DNA from: Isosphaera sp.
GTDB taxonomy: Bacteria > Planctomycetota > Planctomycetia > Gemmatales > Gemmataceae
Assembly (NCBI GenBank): GCA_013822345.1
Contig: PNKH01000007.1
Coordinates: 1-64,000, forward strand
Length of the DNA: 64,000 nt
Direction: 5' to 3'
Shown: one piece after another, positions 18,185 to 33,429 of the stretch
Numbering within the stretch: position 1 is the first letter of the stretch
Layout of the letters: every line of letters begins with the position of its first letter
Program-made: the position numbers and the translations under genes
Notes under the pieces: generated by a model
Seen by the model: only the letters and a program-made list of their open reading frames with translations
What the model was told of the DNA's origin: nothing
Databases searched by the model: none

Positions 18185-18264
18185 GTTTAGCCGCGACGCG
18201 GAGTCCTCGGAGCGGAGCGCGAGCTACCCATCCGCGCTCCGAGGACTCCGCGTCGCGGCTAAAC
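18185..18264. repeat. Palindromic element, family B, between pyc and NHL gene
   Basis: Perfect 30-bp arms at 18185-18214 and 18235-18264 with a 20-nt loop. The arm (TTAGCCGCGACGCGGAGTCC and on) is shared with the element at 56174-56252. It starts 10 nt after the pyc stop codon and ends immediately before the GGGAGG ribosome-binding site of the next gene. Confidence 0.92.
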
Positions 18265-18273
18265 GGGAGGTTG

Positions 18274-19353
18274 ATGATGACCGCGTTCGTGCTCGTCGCG
18301 TGTGTCGTGTCCGCCGAGCCGGCCCCGACCATTACCTCACCGGTGGGGACCGGCGAGAAGGGGTTCGCCGGCGACGGCGGCCCGGCCGCCAAGGCCCAGC
18401 TCGACCAGCCGTTCGATGTCGCCTTCGACCGGGCCGGCAACCTGTACGTCTCGGACACGTTCAACCACCGCGTCCGGAAGGTCGACGCCAACACCGGCGT
18501 CATCATCACCGTCGCCGGGAACGGGAAGAAGGGGTTCGGCGGCGACGGCGGCAAGGCCACCGACGCCAGCCTGAACGAGCCCTACGGCATCGAACTCGAC
18601 GCCGACGGCCACCTCTACATCGTCGACCGGCTGAACTACTGCGTCCGCCGCGTCGACGCCAAGACCGGCAACATCGAGACGGTCGCGGGGACCGGCGGGA
18701 AGTCCGGGTTCGGCGGCGACGGCGGGAAGGCGTCGGCGGCGCAGTTGGTCGAGCCGAACGGCATCTGCCTCGACGGCAAGGGGAAGATGTACGTCGCCGA
18801 CGTGGCCGGGCACCGCGTCCGGGTGGTCGACCTGAAGGCCGGCACCATCGACACCCTGCTCGGCAACGGCAAGGGCGCCACCGCCGGCGACGGCGGGCCG
18901 CTGAAGGCGGCGACCACGTTCGGCCCGCGGGCGGTCGCGATGCACCCGGACGGGTCCGTCATCCTGGTCGAGCGGAATGGCCACTGCCTCCGCCGGATCG
19001 ACGTGGCCAAGGGGACCGTCGACCGGTTCGCCGGGACCGGCAAGAAGGGGTACACCGGCGACGGCGGCCCGGCCAAGGACGCCGCCTTCGACGGCCCGAA
19101 GGAGATCGACATCGACAAGGACGGCAACGTGTACGTCGTCGACACCGAGAACGAGGCGATCCGCCGCATCGACGCCAAGACCGGCGTCGTCACGACCGTC
19201 GCCGGGAAGGGGCGGACGAAGACGCCCGGCCTCGGGGACGGCGGCCCGGCGACCGCGGCGACGCTCGGCCGGCCGCACGGGTGCGCGGTCGGCCCGGGCG
19301 GGGCGCTGTACATCGGGGACACTAACAGCCACCGGGTCCGCAAGGTAAAGTGA
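18274..19353 (+). CDS. Secreted NHL-repeat beta-propeller protein
   Basis: 359 residues with a signal peptide (MMTAFVLVACVVSAEP) and about six NHL-type repeats. These carry the signature blocks GNLYVSDTFNHRVRKVD, GHLYIVDRLNYCVRRVD and GALYIGDTNSHRVRKVK and the alternating glycine-rich motif GDGGPAxxAxLxxPxG. Such propellers bind proteins or sugars and are abundant in planctomycetes. Two ATG codons stand side by side (18274 and 18277) behind GGGAGG; either is possible and both give the signal peptide. The frame remains open upstream through pyc, but that part is an out-of-frame shadow. Function unknown. Confidence 0.85.
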   Translation: MMTAFVLVACVVSAEPAPTITSPVGTGEKGFAGDGGPAAKAQLDQPFDVAFDRAGNLYVSDTFNHRVRKVDANTGVIITVAGNGKKGFGGDGGKATDASLNEPYGIELDADGHLYIVDRLNYCVRRVDAKTGNIETVAGTGGKSGFGGDGGKASAAQLVEPNGICLDGKGKMYVADVAGHRVRVVDLKAGTIDTLLGNGKGATAGDGGPLKAATTFGPRAVAMHPDGSVILVERNGHCLRRIDVAKGTVDRFAGTGKKGYTGDGGPAKDAAFDGPKEIDIDKDGNVYVVDTENEAIRRIDAKTGVVTTVAGKGRTKTPGLGDGGPATAATLGRPHGCAVGPGGALYIGDTNSHRVRKVK

Positions 19354-19361
19354 TTGTTGCC

Positions 19362-19419
19362 GGTGGGGCAGGCATTCCTGCCTGCCAGCCACCCGGCAGG
19401 CAGGAATGCCTGCCCCACC
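19362..19419. repeat. Palindromic element, family A, after NHL gene
   Basis: Perfect 25-bp arms at 19362-19386 and 19395-19419 with an 8-nt loop. The arm is identical base for base to the inner arm of the MITE-like element at 11785-11877, but here neither the terminal repeats nor a flanking duplication is present. It begins 9 nt after the NHL stop codon. Confidence 0.92.
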
Positions 19420-19545
19420 CTCACCGGGCCAACGCCGCCGCCGGGCCGCCCGTTATGGGGTCACGCCCCCGAGCGCCCGCGCTTGATCCCCCGCCCGCCC
19501 GGGGGAACAATGGAGGGGCACGCCCGCCACCCCGCCGAGGCCCCC

Positions 19546-22095
19546 ATGACCCCGCCCCGCCTCCCGACCGCGCGGGCCGCCGCCGTCGCCGGCCTCCTCA
19601 CCGGCCTCGGCCTGGCGACCGCCCCCGCCGCCGACACCGTCATCCTGAAGGACGGGTTCGTCATCCAGGGGACGGTCCGGAAGGAGCTCACCTCGGTCAA
19701 CGACCCGGCCACCGGCAAGTCCTTCCCGGTCGTCAAGGACACCGGGCTGGACATGATCGACGAGGGGCCGAAGCTGGTCGTCTTCAGCACCCACGCGAAG
19801 CAGCTCGGGGAGATCGGCAAGGACGTCGCCCTGCGGCCCGAGTACCGGGCGTTCAAGATGCCGTTCGCCGGGCACAAGCGGAACGACCCGCTCCCGGCCG
19901 GGGCCGTCCTCGACCCGGCCAAGTCGACCGACTTCGACGCCCGCTGGCTCCGCACCCTCCACGTCAACCTGCCGGGGGCGTTCGACAAGCTCGAGCAGCA
20001 GATCACCTACCTCGACCCGTACACCTGCTTCATGGCCTCCCCGACCCACTCCTGGCGGATCGGGTACCGGACCAACGAGATGGACCCGGCCAAGGTCCGC
20101 AAGCTCCTGTCCACCCACCCGGACCTGGTCGAGGCCGACGGGAAGCCGGACGCGGCCAAGCGGGTCGCGGTCGCCCGGTTCATGCTCGACGCCGGGTGGG
20201 TCGCGGTCGCCCGGGACGACGTGGCGGCCATCCGCAAGGCGTTCCCGGACGGGGCCATGCCGGCCGCCGCCCGGGAGGCCCTCGACAAGCTCGCCCGGGA
20301 GGTCGAGGCGGCCGTCGCCGGGGCCGTCGTGAAGGAGGCCGAGGCCGCCATGGGCGCCGGCCGGTACCGACACGCGGCCGACGTCCTGGCCATCTTCCCG
20401 CGGGAGACGGCCGACGCCAGGCAGACCGACGAGGCGACCCGGCTGACCGCCCGGCTGAACGCCACCCGGGAGCAGTACGCCGCCGGCCGGCGGCTCCTCC
20501 GGGCGGTGCTGGACGACGTGACCGGGCTCGGCAAGGCGAACCCGCTGGTCGCCGCGGCCGGCGGGCCGGGGGTTGCGGCGTTCGCCCCGAAGGCCCTCGC
20601 CGGCCCGCTCGCCACCCTCGTCCCGGCCGCCGAGCACGTGTACGCCGAGCTGCACCCGGACTCGGCCCACCGGGTCGACTTCTTCGTCACCCTGGCCGCG
20701 CAGGCGGAGCGGGAGGCGCGGCAGGGCCGGGACCCGAGCAAGACGCCGGCCGAGCTGCTCGCGACCGCGGTCAGCGGGTGGGTGAAGGGGAAGACCGGGG
20801 CGACCCCGGACCCGGAGCTGGCCCTCGGGCTGTGGGCGGCCCGGGAGTTCGTCCTCCGGTACCAGCGGGCGGACGACCCGAACGTCCGCAACGACCTGCT
20901 GGCGAAGTACCGGAAGGGGAAGCCGCTGCCGATCGACGAGCTGGCCCAGGTCATCTCGCTGCTGCCGCCGGCCGAGCCGGAGAACCTGGCCGCCCGGTCC
21001 GGCACCGCGGTGACCGGGAAGGGGGTGCCGGCCGGGGTGTACCGGCGGAAGTCGGCCCCGTGCTCGCTGGAGCTGGGCGGGGTCGAGTACCTGGTCCGGC
21101 TCCCGCCCGAGTACCACCACGGGCGGGCGTACCCGGTGGTGGTGGCGCTGACCCAGGTCGGGGCGGAGCCGGAGGTGATGCTCGGGTCGCTGGCGGCCGA
21201 GGCGGACAAGGGCGGGTACATCCTGGTGGCCCCGAACTGGGCCGGCGGGCCGTTCGGCAAGGAGAAGGGGTGGGACTGGAAGGGGGAGAAGCACGAGTAC
21301 GTGACGGCGGTGCTGCGGGACGCGGTCCGGCACTTCTGCGTGGACAACGAGCGGGTGTTCCTGTTCGGGGCCGGGGACGGGGCGGGGATGGCGATGGACA
21401 TCGGGGCGAGCCACCCGGACCTGTTCGCCGGGGTGGCGGCGATGGGGCCGGTCCCGAAGTGGGTGAACATGTTCGACTGGTACTGGAAGAACGCCCAGAA
21501 GCTGCCGGTCTACGTCTGCGTCGGGGAGCACTCCGGCGGGCTGGCCCTGCTCAACCTGGTGTACCAGAAGTGGACCCGGTACGGGTTCCCGGCGGTGATG
21601 ACGATCTACAAGGGCCGCGGCCCGGAGTGGTACGCGGCCGAGGTCCCGGTGATGTTCGAGTGGATGGCCCGGAAGAAGCGGGTGCCGGGGACGGCGGTGC
21701 TCCAGCTCGACACCGCGAACCGGTTCCGGTGGACGACGTTCCGGGCGACCGACAACCGGTTCTACTGGCTCGGGGTGGACGAGGTCGCCCCGCGGCACCT
21801 GATCGAGAACCTGAAGGGGGCGCAGGCGATCCCGGCCGAGCTGCAGGGCGACATCCCGCTGGGCAACGACATCCGGGTCAGCAGCCGCGGAGTGACGAAG
21901 CTGTCGGTGTGGCTCTCGCAGGAGATGATCGACTGGACCAAGCCGGTGAAGGTGAAGGTGAACGGGTCGGACGCCCCGGGGTGGAAGCCGAAGGTGCTGG
22001 AGCCGGACCTGGGGGTGCTGCTGGAGGACTACCGGCTCCGCGGCGACCGCCGGATGCTGTTCCTCCAGAAGCTGGAGTTCAAGGCCATTCCTTGA
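19546..22095 (+). CDS. Large secreted protein with alpha/beta-hydrolase-like C-terminal region (catalytic Ser apparently lost)
   Basis: 849 residues with a signal peptide (MTPPRLPTARAAAVAGLLTG). The first 450 residues are not recognised. From about residue 515 the sequence resembles a PHB-depolymerase/S9-type alpha/beta hydrolase: EYLVRLPPEYHHGRAYPVVVAL, VAPNWAGGPFG, then RVFLFGAGDGAGMAMDIGAS at the nucleophile elbow and LPVYVCVGEHSGG near the acid strand. The usual GxSxG elbow reads GAGDG, so no serine nucleophile is visible and the protein may be a non-enzymatic or altered homologue. The start at 19546 gives the signal peptide; the longer frame crosses a palindromic element. It converges on uvrA. 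Confidence 0.75.
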   Translation: MTPPRLPTARAAAVAGLLTGLGLATAPAADTVILKDGFVIQGTVRKELTSVNDPATGKSFPVVKDTGLDMIDEGPKLVVFSTHAKQLGEIGKDVALRPEYRAFKMPFAGHKRNDPLPAGAVLDPAKSTDFDARWLRTLHVNLPGAFDKLEQQITYLDPYTCFMASPTHSWRIGYRTNEMDPAKVRKLLSTHPDLVEADGKPDAAKRVAVARFMLDAGWVAVARDDVAAIRKAFPDGAMPAAAREALDKLAREVEAAVAGAVVKEAEAAMGAGRYRHAADVLAIFPRETADARQTDEATRLTARLNATREQYAAGRRLLRAVLDDVTGLGKANPLVAAAGGPGVAAFAPKALAGPLATLVPAAEHVYAELHPDSAHRVDFFVTLAAQAEREARQGRDPSKTPAELLATAVSGWVKGKTGATPDPELALGLWAAREFVLRYQRADDPNVRNDLLAKYRKGKPLPIDELAQVISLLPPAEPENLAARSGTAVTGKGVPAGVYRRKSAPCSLELGGVEYLVRLPPEYHHGRAYPVVVALTQVGAEPEVMLGSLAAEADKGGYILVAPNWAGGPFGKEKGWDWKGEKHEYVTAVLRDAVRHFCVDNERVFLFGAGDGAGMAMDIGASHPDLFAGVAAMGPVPKWVNMFDWYWKNAQKLPVYVCVGEHSGGLALLNLVYQKWTRYGFPAVMTIYKGRGPEWYAAEVPVMFEWMARKKRVPGTAVLQLDTANRFRWTTFRATDNRFYWLGVDEVAPRHLIENLKGAQAIPAELQGDIPLGNDIRVSSRGVTKLSVWLSQEMIDWTKPVKVKVNGSDAPGWKPKVLEPDLGVLLEDYRLRGDRRMLFLQKLEFKAIP

Positions 22096-22187
22096 TTTCA
22101 GATTTCAGATTTGTGATTGACGATTTCATAACACGCGTTCGGTGCGGTGTTTTTGAAATCGTCAATCACAAATCTGAAATCTGAAAT
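22095..22187. repeat. AT-rich palindromic element between convergent genes
   Basis: Perfect 34-bp arms at 22095-22128 and 22154-22187 with a 25-nt loop. It fills the whole gap, from the last base of the upstream stop codon to the base before the uvrA stop. The arm is about one-third GC with the tandem unit ATTTCAG, in sharp contrast to the GC-rich surroundings. A bidirectional terminator is a plausible role. Confidence 0.92.
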
Positions 22188-29201
<7,014 letters not shown>

Positions 29202-29261
29202 GACCCGCGAGACTCCTCCTGAGTGCGGCGGGGCGGCCGGCGCGGAAGGGAACAGATGATT

Positions 29262-29291
29262 AGTATATACGGGAGTACGGAATCGGGTGAA
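29262..29291 (-). promoter_or_regulatory. Candidate promoter for uvrA
   Basis: On the minus strand TTCACC is followed after 18 bases by TATACT. The transcript would start near 29255, about 54 nt before the uvrA ATG. No SOS-type box was recognised. The region is shared with the divergent GntR gene. Confidence 0.4.
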
Positions 29292-29325
29292 GGCGGGAAG
29301 ACGGGTTGCCACCGGGACGAAGGTC

Positions 29326-29347
29326 GGTATATCGTATTCGGTATACC
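29326..29347. promoter_or_regulatory. Imperfect palindrome, candidate GntR operator
   Basis: The 22-nt stretch from GGTATA (29326) to TATACC (29347) matches its own reverse complement at 18 of 22 positions. It lies 17 nt before the GntR ATG in an AT-richer patch. Autoregulators of this family usually bind such sites, so self-control is likely but unproven. Confidence 0.45.
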
Positions 29348-29363
29348 AAGAGGCGCCCACGCG

Positions 29364-30044
29364 ATGTCCACCCCCGTCACCTTCTCCACCGCCACCCTCG
29401 CCGCGCAGGTGTACGAGCACCTCCTGCGGCAGGTCTCGACCGGCGCGTACCGCCCCGGCCACCCGCTCCGGGAGCGCGACCTGGTGGCCGAACTCGGGGT
29501 CAGCCGGACCCCGATCCGGGAGGCCCTCCTCCGGCTCACCGAGTACGGGCTGGTCGAAGGGGAAGGGCGGTCGGCCCGGGTCCGACAACTCACCGTCCCC
29601 GAGGTCGTCGACCTGTACCGGGTGCGGCGGTCGCTGGAGTCGGAGGCGGTCCGCCAGGCGTGCGGCGGGCTGACCGCCGAGGACTTCGCCCGGCTGGCCG
29701 CCGCCGAGCCGGCCGAGGTGGCCGACTCGGACGAGTTCGAGGCCGCCTGCTACCGGTTCGACATGGAACTCCACCGGACCGTCGCCGAGCGGTCCGGGAA
29801 CCCGCTCCTGGCCCGGATGCTCCGACAACTTCACGACTGCGTGCAGCTCGTCCACAAGCCGGTCGCGGACCGCCGCGGCCGGCTCGCCCGGGAGCTGGAG
29901 CAGCACCGGGCGATCGTCGCCGCCCTGCGGGCGGAAGACGCTACCGCCGCCCGGCGGGCGATGCTCGCCCACCTCCACTCGTCGTGCCAGACCCAGGTCC
30001 GCTGTCTGTCCGCCGCGGCCCGCGAGGTCGCGACGGCTTCATAA
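29364..30044 (+). CDS. GntR/FadR-type transcriptional regulator
   Basis: 226 residues. An N-terminal winged helix ([41 protein letters not shown]) is followed by an all-helical FCD effector-binding domain with [20 protein letters not shown]-like [14 protein letters not shown] and [13 protein letters not shown]. This combination defines the FadR subfamily, which responds to small carboxylic acids or sugars acids. The start MSTPVTFS at 29364 is chosen because the winged helix begins shortly after; the longer frame from 29223 is implausible leader. It is divergent from uvrA and followed after 19 nt by a DUF1559 gene. Its target and ligand are not indicated. Confidence 0.88.
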   Translation: MSTPVTFSTATLAAQVYEHLLRQVSTGAYRPGHPLRERDLVAELGVSRTPIREALLRLTEYGLVEGEGRSARVRQLTVPEVVDLYRVRRSLESEAVRQACGGLTAEDFARLAAAEPAEVADSDEFEAACYRFDMELHRTVAERSGNPLLARMLRQLHDCVQLVHKPVADRRGRLARELEQHRAIVAALRAEDATAARRAMLAHLHSSCQTQVRCLSAAAREVATAS

Positions 30045-30063
30045 CCCTCTCCCGAGGTGCCCG

Positions 30064-31107
30064 ATGTCTCCCCCCGTCCGGCGCGGCGGCTTCACGCTGA
30101 TCGAACTCCTCGTCGTGGTCGCGATCATCGCGGTCCTGGTCGGGCTGCTGCTCCCGGCCGTGCAGAAGGTGCGCGGGGCGGCCGCCCGGACCAAGTGCCT
30201 GAACAACCTGAAGCAGCTCGGGGTCGCCCTTCACAACTACCACGACGCGAACGGCAAGCTCCCGTCGGCCCGGGACGCGCAGCGGATCAGTGCGCTCGTC
30301 CCGCTCAGCCCGTACTTCGAGCACGAGAACGTCCGGACCCTGATGTACACCTTCCCGGCCACCTATTCCGGGGTGACGTACACCGCCCTCCCGGTGCCGT
30401 GGGACGGGCTGTACGAGCCGTACCTGATCCGGTACCAGGCGAAGCTGTTGGTGTGCCCGGCCGGCCCGATCCGGGGGTCGGACCGGTCGACCCCGGCCGG
30501 GGTCGCCTTCATCGCCCCGACCAGCTACCTGGTGAGCTGGGGCGACGCGATCACCGGGACCGGGCAGACCGGTGGGAACCGGAACCGCGGGCTGTTCCAG
30601 AACACCCCGGTCTCGTTCCGGGACGTGGCCGACGGGACGAGCACCACCATCGCCATGTCCGAGACCGCATTCCGGCCCGGCCCCGTCGACGGGACGGTCC
30701 TCGGGAACGCCGCCCAGAACGTCACCACCCTGAAGGCGAACCCGTCCGACTGCCTGCTCCAGGCCGACGGGATGTTCTACAAGCCGACCGCGTCGCTCAA
30801 CACGTACGGGTCCGGCACCCGGTGGACCGACGGGTCCCCGGAGTTCACCGGGTTCAACACGGTCCTCCCGCCGAACCGCCCGCGGTGCTACACCGGGGGG
30901 AGCAACTCGGACCTGGTGTTCACCGCCCAGAGCCGCCACACCGGCGGGGTGAACGTCCTGTTCGCCGACGGCCACGTCGCGTTCGTCGAGGACCGGATCG
31001 ACGCCGGCAACCAGGCGGCCCCGGAGCCGACCACCGGCCCGAGCCCGTACGGGGTGTGGGGCGGCCTCGGCACCCGCAGCGGCGGCGAGGTCGTCCCGGC
31101 GTTCTGA
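30064..31107 (+). CDS. DUF1559 protein with prepilin-type N-terminus
   Basis: 347 residues. It begins with a type IV prepilin-like leader: [20 protein letters not shown], cleaved after Gly and methylated on Phe in the wider family. The conserved [20 protein letters not shown] and [11 protein letters not shown] follow, and the C-terminus carries the [14 protein letters not shown] block. These pseudopilin-like proteins are expanded to dozens of copies in planctomycetes and are thought to be surface or secretion-apparatus components; precise roles are unknown. It heads a cluster that continues with a lipoprotein, a second DUF1559 gene and two tiny membrane proteins. PilT at 43439 is the only pilus motor gene in the window. 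Confidence 0.9.
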   Translation: MSPPVRRGGFTLIELLVVVAIIAVLVGLLLPAVQKVRGAAARTKCLNNLKQLGVALHNYHDANGKLPSARDAQRISALVPLSPYFEHENVRTLMYTFPATYSGVTYTALPVPWDGLYEPYLIRYQAKLLVCPAGPIRGSDRSTPAGVAFIAPTSYLVSWGDAITGTGQTGGNRNRGLFQNTPVSFRDVADGTSTTIAMSETAFRPGPVDGTVLGNAAQNVTTLKANPSDCLLQADGMFYKPTASLNTYGSGTRWTDGSPEFTGFNTVLPPNRPRCYTGGSNSDLVFTAQSRHTGGVNVLFADGHVAFVEDRIDAGNQAAPEPTTGPSPYGVWGGLGTRSGGEVVPAF

Positions 31108-31138
31108 CCGTCCGCACCCGGGTTCACACCCGGCGCCC

Positions 31139-31243
31139 GGGGTTGGCACCCCGGGCTACTGGCTGCCCACCCCTTCGGGGTTCAAGACAACCAGCCCGCA
31201 GCCCCGAAGGGGCGGCGAGGGAATAGACCGGGGTGTCAACCCC
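31139..31243. repeat. Palindromic element, family F, after DUF1559 gene
   Basis: Imperfect 42-bp arms, 31139-31180 and 31202-31243, with a 21-nt loop. The left arm carries GGCTGCCCACCCCTTCGGGG and the right arm the complement of CCTCGCCGCCCCTTCGGGG. This same asymmetry recurs at 37981 and 40237. Confidence 0.88.
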
Positions 31244-31266
31244 GAACGGCCCGACCCGGAGGTCCC

Positions 31267-31707
31267 GTGCCCCGCGCCGCACTGATGCTGGCCGCCCTGA
31301 CCGCCGGGTGCTCGTCCGCACCCGGCGACCGGCCGAAGACCGTCCCGGTCCGCGGGCTGGTGACGTACAAGGGCGAGCCGCTGGCCGGCGCCCGGGTGAA
31401 CTTCTTCAACCCGGCGGCGAACCGGTCGGCGATCGGTGAGACCGGGCCGGACGGGCGGTTCACCCTGACCACGTTCGAGAAGGGGGACGGGGCGGTCCCC
31501 GGCCCGCAGCAGGTGACGGTCCGCAAGATCGAGGTGATCGACCGGTCGAAGCCGGGGTACGACTACGTCGAGAAGGGGGAGACCGCCCCGCCCCCGGAGG
31601 AGAAGTGGCACACCCCGAAGCGGTACGGGTCGGCCGCCGAGTCGGGGCTGTCGGCGGTGGTGACGGAGGCCGGCCCGAACGACTTCACCTTCGACCTGAA
31701 GGAGTGA
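31267..31707 (+). CDS. Lipoprotein with carboxypeptidase regulatory-like fold
   Basis: 146 residues. The N-terminus MPRAALMLAALTAGCSS is a lipoprotein signal, with the lipobox ending at Cys15. The rest is one beta-sandwich domain with PVRGLVTYKGEPLAGARVNF and GETGPDGRFTLTTF, the pattern of carboxypeptidase-regulatory-like domains. In planctomycetes these small lipoproteins regularly accompany DUF1559 genes, as here on both sides. The GTG start at 31267 sits behind GGAGGT. Predicted location is the membrane surface; a structural or adaptor role to the DUF1559 proteins is an inference from this recurrent pairing. Confidence 0.85.
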   Translation: MPRAALMLAALTAGCSSAPGDRPKTVPVRGLVTYKGEPLAGARVNFFNPAANRSAIGETGPDGRFTLTTFEKGDGAVPGPQQVTVRKIEVIDRSKPGYDYVEKGETAPPPEEKWHTPKRYGSAAESGLSAVVTEAGPNDFTFDLKE

Positions 31708-31759
31708 CGAGTCGCCGACGGTTCCTTTCCCATTTCCATCCTGTCCCGGAGGTCGTGCC

Positions 31760-32842
31760 GTGTCTCTCCCGTCCGACGCCCGGCCGCCGCGCCGCGGGTT
31801 CACGCTGATCGAGCTGTTGGTCGTCGTCGCCATCATCGCCGTCCTGGTCGGGCTGCTGCTGCCGGCCGTCCAGAAGGTGCGGTCCGCGGCCGCCCGGACC
31901 ACCTGCCAGAACAACCTGAAGCAGCTCGGGATCGCCTGCCACAACTACGAGTCGTCGCTCGGCCGGCTGCCGCCGGGGGTGCTGGCGGCGTTCCCCGGGC
32001 CGCTCTGCCCGGCCGGGAACTCGAACTGGAACTGCGACGGGGCGGCCGGGGCCGCCGGGCAGTACAGCGGGGTGCTCCCGATCATCCTGCCGTACATCGA
32101 GGGGGACAACATCTTCCGCCAGTTCCTGACCCCGCACGACCCGACCTCGCCGGGGAACGGGACGACCCAGGGCCAGCGGTGGTGGATCAACAGCGCCCCG
32201 GACTTCCAGGCCAGCCAGTTCCGGGTGAAGGTGCTGGAGTGCCCGTCCGACCCGGGCGTCGGGACCCAACCGACCCGGGTGGTGGCGGCGCTGTGGTCGA
32301 ACACCGGCGGCGGCACCACCCAGTCCCGGCTGGGCGGCGGGAACAACGTCCTGGCGTCCACCAACTACGTCCCGGTGAGCGGGCTGAACGGGGACGACCC
32401 GACCACCCGCAACTACGGCCCGCTGACCGGGGTGGTCCACGCCACGTACAAGGGGGTCATGACCAACCGGGCCCGGGTCCGGTTCCCCGACATCAAGGAC
32501 GGGGCGAGCAACACCCTGCTCCTCGGGGAGGGGCTCGGAGGGCACCCGCGGGGAACCGGGAACGGCCAGTTCCGGTGGAGCTGGTACGGGGTGGGGCACG
32601 TCGGCACGGCGTTCGGCCTGGCCGACCCCGGGGTGGAGCAGCCGACGACCGACGGGAGCGACAACTTCTGGCGGCGGTTCAGCAGCATGCACTCCGGGGG
32701 GGTGCACTTCTGCAACGCCGACGGGTCGGTCCGGTTCGTCCGGTTCGGCACCACCGCCACCGTCGGGTCGGCCGACTGGCTGACCCTCGCCCGGATGGCC
32801 GGGATGGCCGACGGGGAGAACTTCGACCCCGGTTCCCTCTAA
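31760..32842 (+). CDS. DUF1559 protein with prepilin-type N-terminus
   Basis: 360 residues with the same architecture as 30064-31107: prepilin-like leader [20 protein letters not shown], then AVQKVRSAAARTTCQNNLKQ, a divergent middle, and the C-terminal block MHSGGVHFCNADGSVRFV. The GTG start at 31760 is supported by GGAGGT eight bases upstream. It follows the lipoprotein gene by 52 nt. The middle sections of the two DUF1559 proteins differ strongly, so they are old paralogues and not a recent duplication. Confidence 0.9.
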   Translation: MSLPSDARPPRRGFTLIELLVVVAIIAVLVGLLLPAVQKVRSAAARTTCQNNLKQLGIACHNYESSLGRLPPGVLAAFPGPLCPAGNSNWNCDGAAGAAGQYSGVLPIILPYIEGDNIFRQFLTPHDPTSPGNGTTQGQRWWINSAPDFQASQFRVKVLECPSDPGVGTQPTRVVAALWSNTGGGTTQSRLGGGNNVLASTNYVPVSGLNGDDPTTRNYGPLTGVVHATYKGVMTNRARVRFPDIKDGASNTLLLGEGLGGHPRGTGNGQFRWSWYGVGHVGTAFGLADPGVEQPTTDGSDNFWRRFSSMHSGGVHFCNADGSVRFVRFGTTATVGSADWLTLARMAGMADGENFDPGSL

Positions 32843-32856
32843 CCCCCCGGTGACCC

Positions 32857-33009
32857 GTGCGACGCCTTCTTCCCGTCCTGCTGCTGGCCGTGTTCGCGGC
32901 CGGGTGTGGCCGCTCGAACAGCGGGGTCGCCCCGCCGGCCGAGGTTCGCCCGGCCCCGGACAAGACCGACCCGGGGCTGAAGGGTGACTCCCTGCCCGGC
33001 CCCCCGTGA
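32857..33009 (+). CDS. Tiny lipoprotein (50 aa)
   Basis: A 50-residue protein from a GTG at 32857: MRRLLPVLLLAVFAAGCGRS, then a Pro-rich tail ending GDSLPGPP. The signal peptide and lipobox FAAGC (Cys17) are clear, leaving only 34 mature residues. It begins 14 nt after the DUF1559 stop codon and overlaps by a few bases the longest frame of the next gene, so it is translated as part of the cluster. Tiny lipoproteins of this kind commonly trail DUF1559 genes in planctomycetes. Function unknown. Confidence 0.7.
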   Translation: MRRLLPVLLLAVFAAGCGRSNSGVAPPAEVRPAPDKTDPGLKGDSLPGPP

Positions 33010-33023
33010 CCCGGAGACCGCAC

Positions 33024-33227
33024 GTGACCGCGTCCTCCAAGCGCCTCCTCGCCGCCGGCGTCGGACTCGCCGTCCTGATCGCCGGCGGCCTGGTCGGGTT
33101 CTACTACTGGCAGGTGGGCCGACACCAGAGCGGCCCGCGGACGACCGCCCCTGCCGTGCTGGTACCCGAGTACACCGGCCCCGGCAGCCTGAAGAAGCCC
33201 GCGGACACCCCGCCGGGCGAGAAGTAG
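33024..33227 (+). CDS. Small membrane-anchored protein (67 aa)
   Basis: A 67-residue protein: a basic start (MTASSKR), one membrane span LLAAGVGLAVLIAGGLVGFY and a short hydrophilic tail ending PADTPPGEK. The GTG at 33024 is chosen because CCGGAG lies upstream at normal distance; a GTG at 33006 in the same frame would overlap the preceding lipoprotein gene. Last gene of the DUF1559 cluster; the palindromic element at 33248 follows 20 nt after its stop. Function unknown. Confidence 0.65.
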   Translation: MTASSKRLLAAGVGLAVLIAGGLVGFYYWQVGRHQSGPRTTAPAVLVPEYTGPGSLKKPADTPPGEK

Positions 33228-33247
33228 ATGTGATTCCGGGAGCGGTG

Positions 33248-33297
33248 TCGGGTCCGCCGCTTGCGGCGTAGCGCCACGCCGCAAGCGGCGGACCCGA
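33248..33297. repeat. Palindromic element, family C, after DUF1559 cluster
   Basis: Perfect 22-bp arms at 33248-33269 and 33276-33297 with a 6-nt loop. The core CCGCCGCTTGCGGCGT is shared with elements at 58854 and 61891 and, with one co-varied base, inside mnmG. Confidence 0.92.
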
Positions 33298-33429
33298 ACC
33301 CGGCTCGCCGCTGTCCACCCCTTCCCGACGCGCCGGTCGTGCTATAACTTCCGACACACCCCTCGGCCGGCCTCCGGCCCGTTCCGGGAACTCCGTCCAC
33401 ACCCGCCACGTCGAACCCGGTAGACAGTC

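Noticed and set aside
19362-19419. Target-site duplication around the second family A copy
   Set aside because: Flanking bases on the two sides do not match, and the terminal repeats seen at 11785-11877 are absent.
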